A stretch of DNA of 64,000 nt from Vanilla planifolia (lineage: Eukaryota > Streptophyta > Magnoliopsida > Asparagales > Orchidaceae). Below, one piece after another: positions 50,801-63,400 of this stretch; position 1 is the stretch's first letter; each line of letters opens with the position of its first letter. The notes below the pieces were generated by a model. The model saw only the letters and a program-made list of their open reading frames with translations, was not told the DNA's origin and did not search any database. The stretch is taken from positions 1,611,527 to 1,675,526 of the forward strand of contig CM043870.1 in NCBI GenBank assembly GCA_023846275.1, written 5' to 3'. A program made the position numbers and the translations under genes.

Positions 50801-53800
50801 TAAGGAACCTTATCACACCAATCCTTAAAATAACATAAATTATTTTAATAATTATATATAGATATAATTATATGTCATAAAAATGAAACGATTAATGCAT
50901 TAAGTAATGTAATACCAAAATATAAAAGATTAACAAATACATTACTAAATGTAAAACTATGAAATTCTATGCATTATAGTTTCCAAAGAAACAAATCAAG
51001 ATTCTTATACATAACATTTTCAATTCTAAAAATTACAGTTTCCCAACTCATTGTGACGTTTAACATATATTTCTATCCAAATCTTCAACTGGCATCCCTA
51101 AACAACTATTAATACAGTCTGTTTATCAAGATAAATCTCAATGAAATTTGTTTTTATCATAAAAAAAGTTTATGAAATTTTCAATACTTTGTAATTTTCT
51201 TAGTGCATCAGCATAAGTATATTCAAAAGCTCTGCCAAATACAATTTGAACATATGTAGAGCGATTTGCAATTTCTCAATTATCTTTTCACCATTTGCCA
51301 TAAGGAACCCTTTTTTAATCTTTGATGAAGGTGCACTAATTGACACTTACTTATCACGATAAGTGTAACAGTCTTATTTTTTTTTTATTTATTTTTTGTT
51401 GAAAGAACTATTTGAGACGAGTCTAAACGGTGCTTAGTTTGTAATTTTGGAGTTCTAAGGAATAAATTATGAATTTTTAAAGATTTGGATAGATTTGTAA
51501 TATTGATGATATATTTGTAATTTTGTAAATGTCGGCATAGTTCAATTCATTTTGACTGAAGTAATTGACACTTACTTCCCCACCTTGGGTACGTTCCTTG
51601 TCCTCACTAGATGTTGTAACGGCAGAACAATTTGATGTTAATTTTGTTATGTAATTGTACTTGATATAGGTAGGGGATTGATAATAAGTGTATTGTGGAA
51701 TATTATGTATTGTGTTTTCTTGATGCAATAACTCTCTTTTTAAGAAAGAAATACCATTTTGCATTAAGTCTGAGTGTAGCACAATTTTTCACTACATTGT
51801 CATAATAATCATTTATTGGTTGCTCATTACGTGGAGGTTGAGTTGGACTAATATTTTTCTAAGAGAATTGACCATGGTATCCTCATGCAAACATGTTTCT
51901 TATTAAGTTGTTGAAGCAATAATATGGAAAAAGCTTTTAACATAATATTTGTATCTCTGGATTTATCTATATTATATGGTTTCATAATTAATAATAATAA
52001 ATAAAATTATATACCTATCCTATAATAGTTGGCATATCTGTAATAACTCTTCTCAAATGATTTACTTATGACAATCTTATTTCATAATTCAAACCCCAAC
52101 CATTTTTAAGTTGTATATTTTTTGTTGTATAAATTGATCTCTAAAATGCAAGCATTATTTTTTGTTTGAAAATACTAATTGAGTTCTCATTTACTAAACG
52201 ACAATTTAGATGTTGTTTGTATAGTAATATAAGTTTCCTTATCAGACTCGCTCCAATTTTGGGCTCAAGTCTTACAATTTTTTGAATTTTGTTAATATTG
52301 GGATTTTGCACTTGTGATAGATTATCATCATTATCAGTGGGATCTGTTGAAGTTATTCTTCGAATGTGAACAAGTGATTTGTAAAAAATGACGATATGAC
52401 ATTTTGTTCATTATATCTGGGGTTCATTTTTATTGTAATAGCAAAAAAAAAAAAATAATGTCTTAATTAAAGACAATGGTGCTCAAGAAATTTAAAAAAT
52501 TAATTGACAACAAATTTTCATAAAAAGTTTAATGAATTTAAAAAAGCATGTTATTAATACACAAAGAAAAACTTGTATTGTGATATAAGAATTAGATATA
52601 TATTTTGAAATATTTATAAATCTAATAAGTATTATCAAATTATTAATTTATTAATAATATATAGCTTAGTACATCTTAATATAAATATTTTAAGAGTTGT
52701 ATCTAATTTTTTCTTTTTTATTACTTATGTTTAAATTTATAAATATATATTATTATTATATATTTTTAAAATAAATTTTTAATAAATGGGGACTAAGTTC
52801 AACAATATAAAACTTATATGTTAAATATAAAATAAATAACATATTTTTTTTAGAACACTAAAGTTATTGTTCCTATAAGGGGTTGAAATGGGGGTAAAAA
52901 GTGACACCAAAATCATTGAATTTGTTTTATAATATAAAACTTGTATTTTTTTTTTTTTATTTTGAAAACAATGTGAATTTCATGTTTAAATATTAAATTA
53001 ATCATCATTTTACTAATAACAATAAATAAACTATCATAATATACTACTTTAAAAATAAATTAATATGCAAAATCAACTAGATAAAATGGGCAATACATAT
53101 CAAATTCGAAAAGGTTGCGAGCGATGAAGCTGAGAAAAAAAGTTTTATTTGTTGCGACAAAAGAACTAACTTACAATTTAGCAAGAATTAAGCTATCATT
53201 GGGATTGATAGTTACAGAGTTGCTAAATACATGAAATTGTTGGTAACGACTCAGTCCAATTGAAAGTAGACAGTTTTATTAGTGGAAACTTGGCCATAGG
53301 AGATCAGCGATGATGCTTAGCCAAAATGTCAATTGTTTCTCAAGGAACGGAAAAGGAGATGACGAAAAGAAGTGACTCAAGAATAATATACTCATCTCTT
53401 CTTGCAAAAACTCAAGTTAGAAGAAAACAATGACAAAAGCATATGATGCTTAGAATCCTTCAAAGTTTTAAAATGTCTTTTTTTTTGCTATTATTTAAAG
53501 AGGGTTGAATTAACGTATTTAACATTGTGGGAGATAAACGACGATAACAAAACAAACAGAGACAAACAACACGGGTTATCATTTGGTTAAAGATTAGTAG
53601 GATTTATTTTTCTTGATGGGTTTCTAAATATGTTAATCTTAATTCATGTTAATTGGTATTTTACAATTGATTTTATGTTAAGTGTGTTAACTCGTTTAAC
53701 TTTGACCTATCAAACATTAATTTAGACTTAAGACTCATGTTTAAAATAAATATAACATTATTTTTAATTTTAAAAAATTCATAATATCTCATAATGTTAA

Positions 53801-53900
53801 TTTTCAATAATATATTATTTATCACTAAAATTTTAGGATAATAAATATGTTAATATATACTCACATACATATGATTAGGTTTTAAATAATGTTTTTAGAA
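50801..53900. other. AT-rich DNA, probably transposon-derived
   Basis: No recognisable domain was found. The - strand frame at 51477-51782 could be part of a companion protein of the Harbinger element but shows no motif I trust. Confidence 0.5.
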
Positions 53901-53980
53901 ATAAATAAGTTTTAGTGATTTACAATATATGTATAGGTGCTTCAATGGTTCGTGCGTGTTTCAGGTTTCACCACCGAGAA

Positions 53981-54379
53981 ATGGAGCCATCGGGAGGGCA
54001 TCTGCTCCGCCTGCTGGTGAGCTGCCGGAAGATAACCGCGCAGGTGACGGTTGGGGGAACGGACACGATCATCGCCATGGCTTCGTCGGGAGAGCAGGAG
54101 TTCGCCGCGGCAACCCGGGCGAGGCTCTTCAGCCGCCCTCTCTCCCGGCGGTTCTGGGACGAACGAGTTGCCGCCCGTGTCGGCGAGAAGCTCGCGCTCC
54201 GCCTGCACCAGATAGGCGTTGCCGACGTTCGTCTCCACATCGACGACGGCAACGGTTCCTCCATGCCTCTCTTCTACCGCCGGCAAATCGCATCCTTGTT
54301 CGATTCCGTGGAGCGCGCCGGCATCCGCGTCTCCGGTGCCGACGCGGTGCGCTATGTTCGTTCTCCATCTGCCGGCTAG
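53981..54379 (+). CDS. uL18-like protein (ribosomal L18/L5e fold), single exon
   Basis: The encoded 132-residue protein begins MEPSGGHLLRLLVSCRKITA and ends at TAG. It follows the uL18 fold: strand LLVSCRKITAQVTVGGTDTI, then IAMASSGEQEF, helix VAARVGEKLALRLHQIGVAD, strand VRLHID, and helix RRQIASLFDSVERAGIRV. uL18 proteins bind 5S rRNA. Plants have a small family of such short proteins, often thought to be organellar or of unknown role, so ribosome membership is inference. I chose the ATG at 53981; in-frame ATGs at 53945 and 53915 lie in AT-rich DNA, and gtttcag at 53958-53964 could be an acceptor of a 5'-UTR intron. The gene is strongly GC-rich against AT-rich flanks. Other long frames here are shadows. 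Confidence 0.75.
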   Translation: MEPSGGHLLRLLVSCRKITAQVTVGGTDTIIAMASSGEQEFAAATRARLFSRPLSRRFWDERVAARVGEKLALRLHQIGVADVRLHIDDGNGSSMPLFYRRQIASLFDSVERAGIRVSGADAVRYVRSPSAG

Positions 54380-56150
54380 GGATTGTTAGGGCATTGTTAG
54401 AGCTTGTCTCAACGTGGCGCGGCGATGGCCGTTGATTTGTTTTTGTATTGTACAACACTTTGGGATACTAAAATTAAATTCACTTTTATTTTTTGGCATA
54501 AAATGTGAAAAAAATATTATTTAAATATTTCTGATATTAAATCCAAATGAGACGTGGCAACTCAATTTAATTACATGTAAGAAGACTTAAAGTAGTTATG
54601 TATGACTAATTGAAATAATCGATAAATATAAACACATAAATGCCAATAAAAGTGATATATTATGCACTCTTGTAGGGGAAATATTTCATGAATATTAAAT
54701 ATCAAGAAAGATGTGATTAACTCATGAATGATTTTATGGCTAAGGAAGTATTTTTTTAGTCCTTTGAACACATTTTTATTTTATTAAATGAAATGATCTT
54801 AAATAAATCATTAAAGAAATCATCTTGCTTGCTCATGAAGTATTATTGATCCAAATTACGGGTAATTCTTTTAATTAATATAACACATAATAGGAGATAG
54901 AGAATTAGTATTCAATGATATTTTAAAGAGAAAAATAATTAAATACGATAAGTTTTTGTTAATGTTATTAGAAGATGTACAAATAAATTGTCTCATAGTA
55001 TCTTGAGATGTTAAGAAATTTATTTTGAAAAAAAATTTGATTAAGTTAAAAAATAAATGATTCAAGAAAATAATATATCTATTTAATAAGATTTGATTGG
55101 TATATTTATAATATCAAAATAATACTCCCATTTAATCATCTCTTTTTCACATTATCTGTTTACATATTGGCTATCTCTCTTATCTTATCTTTTTTTTTAT
55201 TCTCTTTTTTTGAATCTTTATTTTACATAAAACTAACATTTAATCTAATGTAAACTAAATTTGAACTTAACTATCCATCTAAGTACCATTCACCCTTTTA
55301 TTCATCCCATTCTTCCTCTCTTTTCTCTTTCTTTAACTATATTTGATCTTAGTTGTCGCTTTTGCTCTCTTCTATGTTGGCATTTTTTTGCTGCTATTCT
55401 CAAATAGTACAATGTTTTCCTTCATGACTTCTTTTATATAAAATTAAGAGAGACTAATCTTAGATTTTATTTTTCTCTTTAAAACTCTTATACTACAACA
55501 AGTTCTTATTTTACTGACTATTTGTCTCTCTGAATCATTATTAACTCATCTAAGTCAACTCTTATCAAGCATTTTTCTTTTTTGTCTCATCTAAGTCAAC
55601 TTTTAGAATCATTATTAACTCATCTCTGAGATAAATCCAAGGATATTTGTTTGTCTTGTTTGTAGCCTAACTAAGAGAGGAATTCACTATAGCATTTCTA
55701 TGCCATTTTTTTTGCTTTATAAAAGTTTGATTTCAATCAAAGATCAATTATATTTTCTTTTATTACATCCATTAATTTGAATTAATATTACTCTAAATTT
55801 GACTTAAGTTTTCATAAAATAAATGTCTTTTTGTTAGTATTTCAACTAAAGAAATTGTTAACAAGTTTGTCAATTCAAAGCTTAGGTTAGATTAAGTGAT
55901 TGCCCAACCCACAAACAACTCCTAGTAAAGATTCATTCATTAAAAATTCAAAAAGTTTTAATAAAAAGAACTATTGATAATATTAACAAAGGTAGATTAA
56001 AAAAAATTTAAAGAAATAAATCGAGCATCTTAAGGATTATGTGTAACTCATATTAGACTTTAGTATATGATTTGAAATTTGTGCCAAACGAATAAGAATT
56101 TTACTATTTGATACTCTTCATGAAACTAATTGACACGATTCAAACTAAGG
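54380..56150. other. AT-rich intergenic DNA
   Basis: Apart from the 3' UTR of the uL18-like gene, nothing is recognised. A CT-rich stretch lies at about 55120-55400. Confidence 0.6.
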
Positions 56151-56199
56151 TGGTCGACCCAATCTACACCTGTGTAGACACGGAAAGGAAAATAAAAAA

Positions 56200-56754
56200 C
56201 GACACGAGCTCGAGTTGCGAGTCCACACCATTTCTATTTGACTTCTTGCTCCGGATACAGCGAACTCTTCGCCGTCGGCAAGTGGCGACGTCGATGTCGT
56301 TCTTACTGTCGGGAACCGGCGAAGTGGAACTCGTCTCTGCCGTCTGAATTTCGTGTTGTCGAACTCCTCCTAGACATTTTAGAACGGAGGGTTGGAATCC
56401 TCGCCGTTCCAAGCAGGCGTGATCGAACTCCTCGTTGCCATCGGAAATTGGAGACGTCAAACTGTTGTCATCGAAAAGCGGGGAATCCAAACTCGTTCTT
56501 GCCACTGGAAATCAGAAATTTCGGTCCTCTGTGTATGTTCACCTCTACGGTCTTTGCAGTTTTATTTTTGAGTTTTTCCTTTGGATTTGTGTGATCGTTT
56601 TCTGTCGAATTTGCTTATTTTGTATTATATTTATTGGCTTTATGTAGTTGCGACATTGCATATTCTAGCAAGAAACGTTGGTACTGCTTCAGTCTAGTAG
56701 GGTGTGAGCCGGAAACCCTAGGCAAGCTTATTTTTGATCCTAAGTTCGAGCAAA
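56200..56754 (+). promoter_or_regulatory. Gamma-tubulin 5' region (promoter / 5' UTR)
   Basis: GC rises at about 56200 and stays higher up to the start codon. The telo-box AAACCCTA (about 56713-56720) is a common element near the transcription start of plant housekeeping and cell-cycle genes. A degenerate array of about 30-35-bp units with the words GAACTC..TTGCCA..GGAAAT lies at 56324-56520. The transcription start is not determined and a 5'-UTR intron is possible. Confidence 0.5.
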
Positions 56755-56883
56755 ATGCCACGCGAGATCATCACTATCCAGGTGGGGCAATGCGGGAATC
56801 AGATAGGGATGGAGTTCTGGAAGCAGCTCTGCATAGAGCATGGCATTGGCCCTGATGGCCTTCTCGAGGATTTCGCTACACAG
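56755..56883 (+). CDS. TUBG: Gamma-tubulin, coding exon 1
   Basis: The exon starts at the ATG of 56755 and codes for [35 protein letters not shown] and LLEDFATQ (43 residues), ending CAG|gtatct. MPREIIT and [10 protein letters not shown] are the gamma-tubulin N-terminus, with the GTP-contacting loop GQCGNQ. Gamma-tubulin forms the ring complex that nucleates microtubules. The next exon, which should begin GGDRKDVFF, is not found before base 64000, so the rest of the gene lies outside and intron 1 exceeds 7.1 kb. The frame differs from alpha- and beta-tubulins (MREI...), which makes the subfamily call firm. Confidence 0.95.
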
Positions 56884-57479
56884 GTATCTCTCTTCTCCCT
56901 TTGATTTTCTGTTCGTTTGTTGCTTTAGTGGGTGAACATATTCTGCTTGTTTTTGCTGAAGTTAATTTAATGCTACATGCTCTGTGTCGGTTTTGAGTTA
57001 TTGAACGTTAAGAGGCAATTTTTGTGGATTGTAGAAGGTTGAACAATGTAGAACATTGTACGATTTAGCTATTGGAGTTGAAATGGAAAGTAGCAGTGGA
57101 TTTAGATGATGATCACACTAAGAGACTAGTGCTAACGTTATTCAAAATGCCCTTGAATTTTTTGTCATCTTTCAATATCTGGTAACTATCTGACTTAAAG
57201 CAACACACTCCATATGATCAAAGATAACTGATGCAGATGGCTTCAACTCAAGACAAGCTTAAGCTTTTGTCATTGCTTGAGTGAAAAGCTGAAACAACTA
57301 GGTTGCCATTCTGCTAGTCTTTTATATGAATGACAAACATGCTTCTGCAAAACTCAAAAATGTTATTAAAAGCTTTAGATTTACCTAGTTTGGGATTATC
57401 TTTATCACTTCTACCAAAAGGCTAATTCATGTCATTACGTTATTTGATTTTAAATTTTGTAAGATTTTAGTGGATTTGT

Positions 57480-58350
57480 TCACTCAAACCCAAGATAAGG
57501 GTTTAGGAATAGATAAAAGATACATACAACCATATTGAAAAGCTTAAAACTACTACAAATTGATGGAAGGGTGGACTAAGTGAGGAGATACAAAAAATTC
57601 ATGGCATTTAAGAATTATATAACTTTCCTCAAAGACTTAGGGTCAACTAATGAAAGGGATTGATATTTTAGTAAAAATGTGGTGATAAAGCTGATATAAT
57701 GGAAGGTGAAGCATGCCAAAATGATAGGTTAGGGCACCCTTGCATTTTTCATTTTGGTTAGGAATCATCTATTGTATCCTTTTTAGGATTTACTCTTTTA
57801 AGTCGCTACTATTACAAAAGCTCAGCACAAGTTACTATCATTGTTCTTTAAAATGATCATCTTTTGTTACAAAGGATGGTGTTGGCATCTTTATTTATAG
57901 TTCTTATAGCTGAAATATTTTAAGAAATAAGATATCTAAAGTGGATAAATAGAATTGTCTTAAAGCATACTACATGTTCACAAAAGCAAATGATACATTT
58001 TTCGAAAAATATGTGGTGCAAAACGTTTCGTATAGCAAGTTTTGGTCAACAATAATAAGTAATTCTATAACAACTAGTATTTATGTTAAATTATGATGTC
58101 ATAAATTTTAAAATCAATTAGATAAATCAACTTGTCTAATATTGGATAGCAAGCTTATATAATGGAATGTTAATTCTTTTCTGATTCACAAACTTGAGTA
58201 GACCCATTTACTAAAGCATTAAATAATACTCACTAATATGTTATTGAAATAAGTATAAAACAATATATCATTTGGAATGATTGTAAGAACAATATGTGAA
58301 ACTAGATTCATTTGATTGCTAAAAAAGATCTTTCTTTCACCATAATATAT
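57480..58350 (+). mobile_element. Copia remnant (C-terminal RNase H end)
   Basis: Around 58190-58280 the + strand reads DSQT*VDPFTKALNNTH, the typical Copia end (N-x-ADPFTKAL), followed by YVIEISIKQYIIW with one stop. The DNA before it is broken and cannot be assigned firmly, so the 5' limit is a guess. Confidence 0.5.
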
Positions 58351-59217
58351 AAGTCTTGGTACATGACATGACTATTATGATTATGATGCCACTTACTTAG
58401 CATAAATGCCACAATAGGGCCAATGAGGTGCAATCTCTCACATTGGCAAAATTTTGTAACAAATTTGGGGTCAAAAAAAGATGGTTTGGTATTGGTCCAA
58501 AGAGTAGCAACTTATTGTGTTTGTGTCTAGCACTAGTTGAAATTTGAGATTAAAAAAAATTTATGTTAGGGATATAGGCAACAAGGACCTTTAAAATTAA
58601 CAGAAATGAACGCATGCTAAAGAGCATTTGCTGAATTCCTGCATGATGAGTGACATAGACTGGCTTTTTAATTATGCGGCCAATAACAAAAGATATTAGA
58701 AAAAAATATTTATTGAGAATTCTATCAATGAACGATTGATTGGAGGAGCTAAAAGTTGCTTATGAAAGATATTTGATGAAGTGGCACAAAGGATCGGCAT
58801 ACTTGAAAATGACAATTTTGAGTATTTCACAAACAACTCTAAAACATTCCTCACTTTTATGGGTTCGAACGAATATTACTAGCAACTTAAAATAAAACCA
58901 GTGATGATGAATATTTGAGGAATGTTGTAACTATATTTTGCTTGAAACACAAAACAAATTGTAACAATCTCTTGGTACTTAAATTCCTTTGGAGCATGAT
59001 GGATGACCAGTTACTTTTTTATGGCAAAAGGAGTTGAAGGGTGGGCTGTGCCTTTCTCAAAGATAATGACAAGTACAAAGACTAGTCAGACCAATTTCAC
59101 ACGTTACTAAATGGTCGCAAGATTTTAGAAGGCAATTGTGTGAAAAATTGAACAATCTCAATTTGATTAGGAGGTGCAGCAGCGAGTCCATTATATGAAG
59201 TGTTGGAAGCTATGATA

Positions 59218-59305
59218 ACCAAAATAAAAGAAGCATTAGCTTCTATCATCACTATTTTGTTACCAAAATAAAAGAAGCATTAGCTTCTATCATCACTATT
59301 TTGTT
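59218..59305. repeat. Perfect 44-bp tandem duplication
   Basis: The unit ACCAAAATAAAAGAAGCATT... occurs twice without a mismatch, so the duplication is very recent compared with the decayed DNA around it. Confidence 0.95.
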
Positions 59306-59939
59306 AATTGGTTTCTATACAAGTTTTATAGCTGATTTAATTTGTCATTATTAATTAATGAACATTTTTAGAGAGTTGAAATTTTAATGAAATTAAATTT
59401 TTTAAATAAAATATTAAACAATTGAAGTGCTTAATTTTTAAAATATACACATATAATTTTTTTTGAAAATTTAAGCCTATGATGATAATGGAGTGTAGCC
59501 TTTATTTTTGATTATTGTGAACATCATAATCAAAAATATTTTGATATTCTATTTTGTAAAGTCTCATATGATTCTAAATATATTTGGTTATAAAAACATC
59601 AATGCAAATGGAAATTAAAAAATATGAGATTACAATTGACTGTTTTTTAGGTGTTACGTTCAATTTGAAATTGATGATGCGACATTTGTTTGTCAATCAT
59701 TACACATACACATATAAATACATTTCTAATTGGCACAAATCGATTCTTTTATAGCTAGCATTAAATATTGCTTGGAGTTGCCTAAATATTAGGAGACTAC
59801 AAGTAAAATAAAGAAAATTGGAGTCATCGGTCTTTCTAGGCAACTCCTTTGAAAAATAAATTTTCGTTATACTCTTATTATTGTTTGACTTAAATTGGGT
59901 TTTTTAACCAATTCGATCACCAAGGTTTTTTAATTATTG

Positions 59940-60400
59940 TGTTGTTTTCTTGTGTTCCATGTTCTAGTAAGAAGAGTTGGTATTGTTCATTTACCCTAGT
60001 GTTAGAAGGGAAATGTGAAATGCCTAGGCATGCTTAGTTGTGATCTTAACTTTGGAAAATGCCTCGCAAAATCATCATCTAGTTGGGGTAAGGCAGGACC
60101 GGAAAAGAATTGATTTGTGGAAACAATAATGAATTGAACACAATATCAGCCTTGATGTTCCTTGAAGATTTCACTTCCAAAGCATTTTTCTTTGTTCTTT
60201 CCTTTTTGTATTTCCCCTTTTCTAATTTTTTGCTATATTTGGTTGATTAATTGATGCTTTGTTATAACTCTTTTTTTCATGTTAGGTAGTTTTGATGGGT
60301 TATAGAAGTTTGAATGATTTAAGCATTGGTGTTTAGCTATGGGAACTAGAAAGTGGTGCTGGATTTAGTTATTGATCTCACCCAAGTAATTGTGTTATCA
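59940..60400 (+). pseudogene. Decayed duplicate of gamma-tubulin exon 1 and its flanks
   Basis: This block is a diverged direct copy of about 56640-57110. Matches run from the 5' UTR (TTCTAGTAAGAAGAGTTGGT against TTCTAGCAAGAAACGTTGGT), through a start ATG at 60059 (MPRKIII then stop, against MPREIITIQ), past the exon end (GAAGATTTCACTTCCAAAG against GAGGATTTCGCTACACAGG), into the intron (TATAGAAGTTTGAAT.., TGGATTTAGTTATTGATCTCAC). In-frame stops (TAG, TAA) and lost splice consensus show that it is dead. Because UTR and intron are included, this was a DNA-level duplication, not a retrocopy. Confidence 0.88.
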
Positions 60401-63400
60401 TCCATTCTTGGATTTAGGATCACTACCATTTGTTCTAAGGTATGCCAATAGGTTGGAGTAATAATAACAAATTGTAACAGATCATGCATTATTATAATTG
60501 TGTTGATAATTTAGGGCCTTGGTGATTGATGGTTTCATGTGATTTTAAAGAGTCATGAATACTGTCAAAAAGATAGTGATGTTGATTAACAATTGAATTT
60601 CTTCTTACAATAAACTTAGTATGTTCAGTTCCAAACTTCTTTGTAGCTCGTTTTGCTTACAAATTAAAACATCGATATGGCAACTTGTTAGATGGTAGCA
60701 CCAAAGAAAACTTTTGCTTTAGCTTGAACTTTTTTCCTTTAACCAAAAACTTATGTAGTTAACATTATTATTTTGTTTGTTTCTTATATGCATGGTAGAC
60801 ATGCTTGCATAATGTTTAAAGCTTTTTTTGAACTTTTCATCTACCCATATTTACGATTGCCTTCACCACTTATTTAGAAAGTTTGATTCACTTGCTTACA
60901 TTATTCTTAATGTTAAAGCATTCAAGGTATTGGTTTGTATTTGGGAAAACTTATTGTCCAAAGAAGGAGATAGTCCACTACTAGGCTTATCTTCTACAAA
61001 CATTTTGGAGATGTTGAATTTTTCTTGGAAGTTTCTTGGCCAAGTAGTCTTCTACTTTTTGGATCCAAGAAAATTTTATTGAATCTAAAAAATTTTGTTA
61101 TGTGGGAAATGAGTTGGACAATATTGAATTCAGGACAACAAATTTCATCTCATTTCTAGGGCTTAATTTAGTTGGTTTGATGGTCTTCATGCTTAAAAAC
61201 CTTTAAGTGCAAGGATTTTTTGAATCAATTGTCACGTGACTCTCAATGTATACGTAGGGTGGCCATATCTTTTGTTATCTCCTTTTGTAAGAGAAAAAAG
61301 AAAAGAATTTATTAGTAGGTGATTGGAGGTAGCCTTGTTTATGTTCTCTTGGTTTCATTATTAAAGGTTCACTTGATGATCTCAATATATTTAGCAAGGG
61401 GGATGCTGTCTTTCTTGTTAGGAGTCATGTATTTCTATTTGAGGAGTCATGGTTTCGGATGTGAACTTGCTTTCAAAATGTTATATAGACTTGGACGGCT
61501 ATTTCAAATAAGGAGGCTTTTGTGTAGAGGCATAGCTTTGACAGTGAGCATTAGCTTTTGGTGCCATCACATCAATGAGTAAGCTTTAGGTATATTTTTG
61601 GTCAGCTCTTTGCTTTCTTTTTTATAAATTTAAATCCTCATTTGAGTTTAAAAATTTAGTTGGAAATTGCATAAGCATTGAGGCTTAAACAAATGATAAA
61701 TTTTGTTATCTTTTAATTATATTCCATTGGTGAGATTGTTCATCTTTGTTTTTCATTAATCACACGTAAAATGATGAGGATATTTCCTACTTTGATGACA
61801 AATACCATGATTTTTTTTCCTTAACCGTGATCCATTTGGTTCAATTAAGACCTAGGTGCTACATATTTCTTGCATTATCAAACTTTAGGCTCCAATTAGT
61901 TCAACATGATCTCATCGACATCTTCATTTTTGCCCATGATAGTTGTAGAGCTTCCACAACAACTCTCCGTCCAATTCGACACATGTAAAGCTTTCACGGC
62001 ACCAGACAAATGCTATCAATGATGCTAGACTTGACCTTGTGTTAGCTTTCTCTGTATCATAGGCTTGTTGTGCATTAAAACCTTAGCGCTCAAAGTTTAC
62101 ATGACTTGACTCTATGTCTTGGTTTGATATGACTTTGACTTTTGTTCACTGCATCACAACTCTCAATACCTCTTGACTTGAGACAAAAAACTTTTTAACT
62201 TGTGTTCATCTTTAACTAGTTGTTGCTTTCTATTGAAGCCACCACAATGATCACTCTTAGTTTTGTTGCTCTTTGACTTCCATTTGTTTTTTGATAATAC
62301 ACACACGCGCCACCTAATTGCCCGTTAGGTGAGCCGACAATAAATTATATTCTAGCTTTTGGAAAGAATTTGCAATTACAAAATGCATTAGGAACTTGAT
62401 TTCCATTTTGCACTTTCTTGCTTTGCTCCATTTTACATTAGTTGTCATGGAATGGGCAACAATAGCTATTGAGAGAGTTTTAAGCTCCAAAGGGTGCGAG
62501 CCCATACTATTTATCTTCAACAACAATTTCTATAACATGTGGCTACCTTAATAGTTTCACCTCCACTCACCCCCTTACCACAACTATTGTGATTATAGCC
62601 AATTGCTCTTCCATAATGATCACATTTTTCACGTTATTCTACTTGATAATTTCTTAACAATAGCAAAGCCCTCTCTATCCACACCTCTCTAAGTGAATGA
62701 GTTAGCTACCTGACTTTGTTGTTCCCAACTTTGCCTTTTTTGCAATAACATATGTATTTGAGTAATCAATTTGTCATCTATAGAGTGGTTCTTTAATGCT
62801 CACAATCTTTCAATTGATAGTTTGATTACACACCACTTTCATCATATCACCACCTTGTCATATATTGCATTCATCATAAAGCTTTGTAAGTTCTTCCAAT
62901 TCTTCATTAATTATGTTCAATTTTTTTGCAGCTTTCTTTATTAAAGTTGTGGAAAATAACTTGGGAATGTGTATGGGAACAACTATCAATTGGAACCTTG
63001 ACTTGAGATTAAGGGATTAGCTATTATGTCTAGTAGTCATCTCAAGTGAATCTATTGGTTAGTTTGGGTGTATTTTGCATTGCCTTTGAACAATACTTTG
63101 GTGATAATACTCGTTAAGGTAAAAAATAATAATAAAGGCCTATTTATTGACAAAAATGACAGTTTTTTTTGTCTAATATTTATTTAAGATTTTTACAATC
63201 TGTTTGATCGTCATGCTAATTTATTTGATAAGCTTTTCATGCCTTCTTTAAGTTCATGCCAAATAACAAAGATTAAGAGCAAGCATTAGATACCATGATT
63301 AGTGGATGGTGATGTGTAATAAGTTCATTGTCTAGGTGTGTTTAAGCAGTAAGGTCAGTAAGGTTTATGTCATGAGATTGGTCACTATGAAATACATGTA

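Noticed and set aside
53942-54458. Four overlapping long frames on both strands around the uL18-like gene
   Set aside because: Only the 53981-54379 frame matches a protein fold; the others are Arg/Pro-rich shadows of GC-rich codons.
56164-56855. Open frames of 70-118 codons before and across gamma-tubulin exon 1
   Set aside because: They arise from the GC-rich leader and from reading the tubulin exon in the wrong frame (56634-56855).
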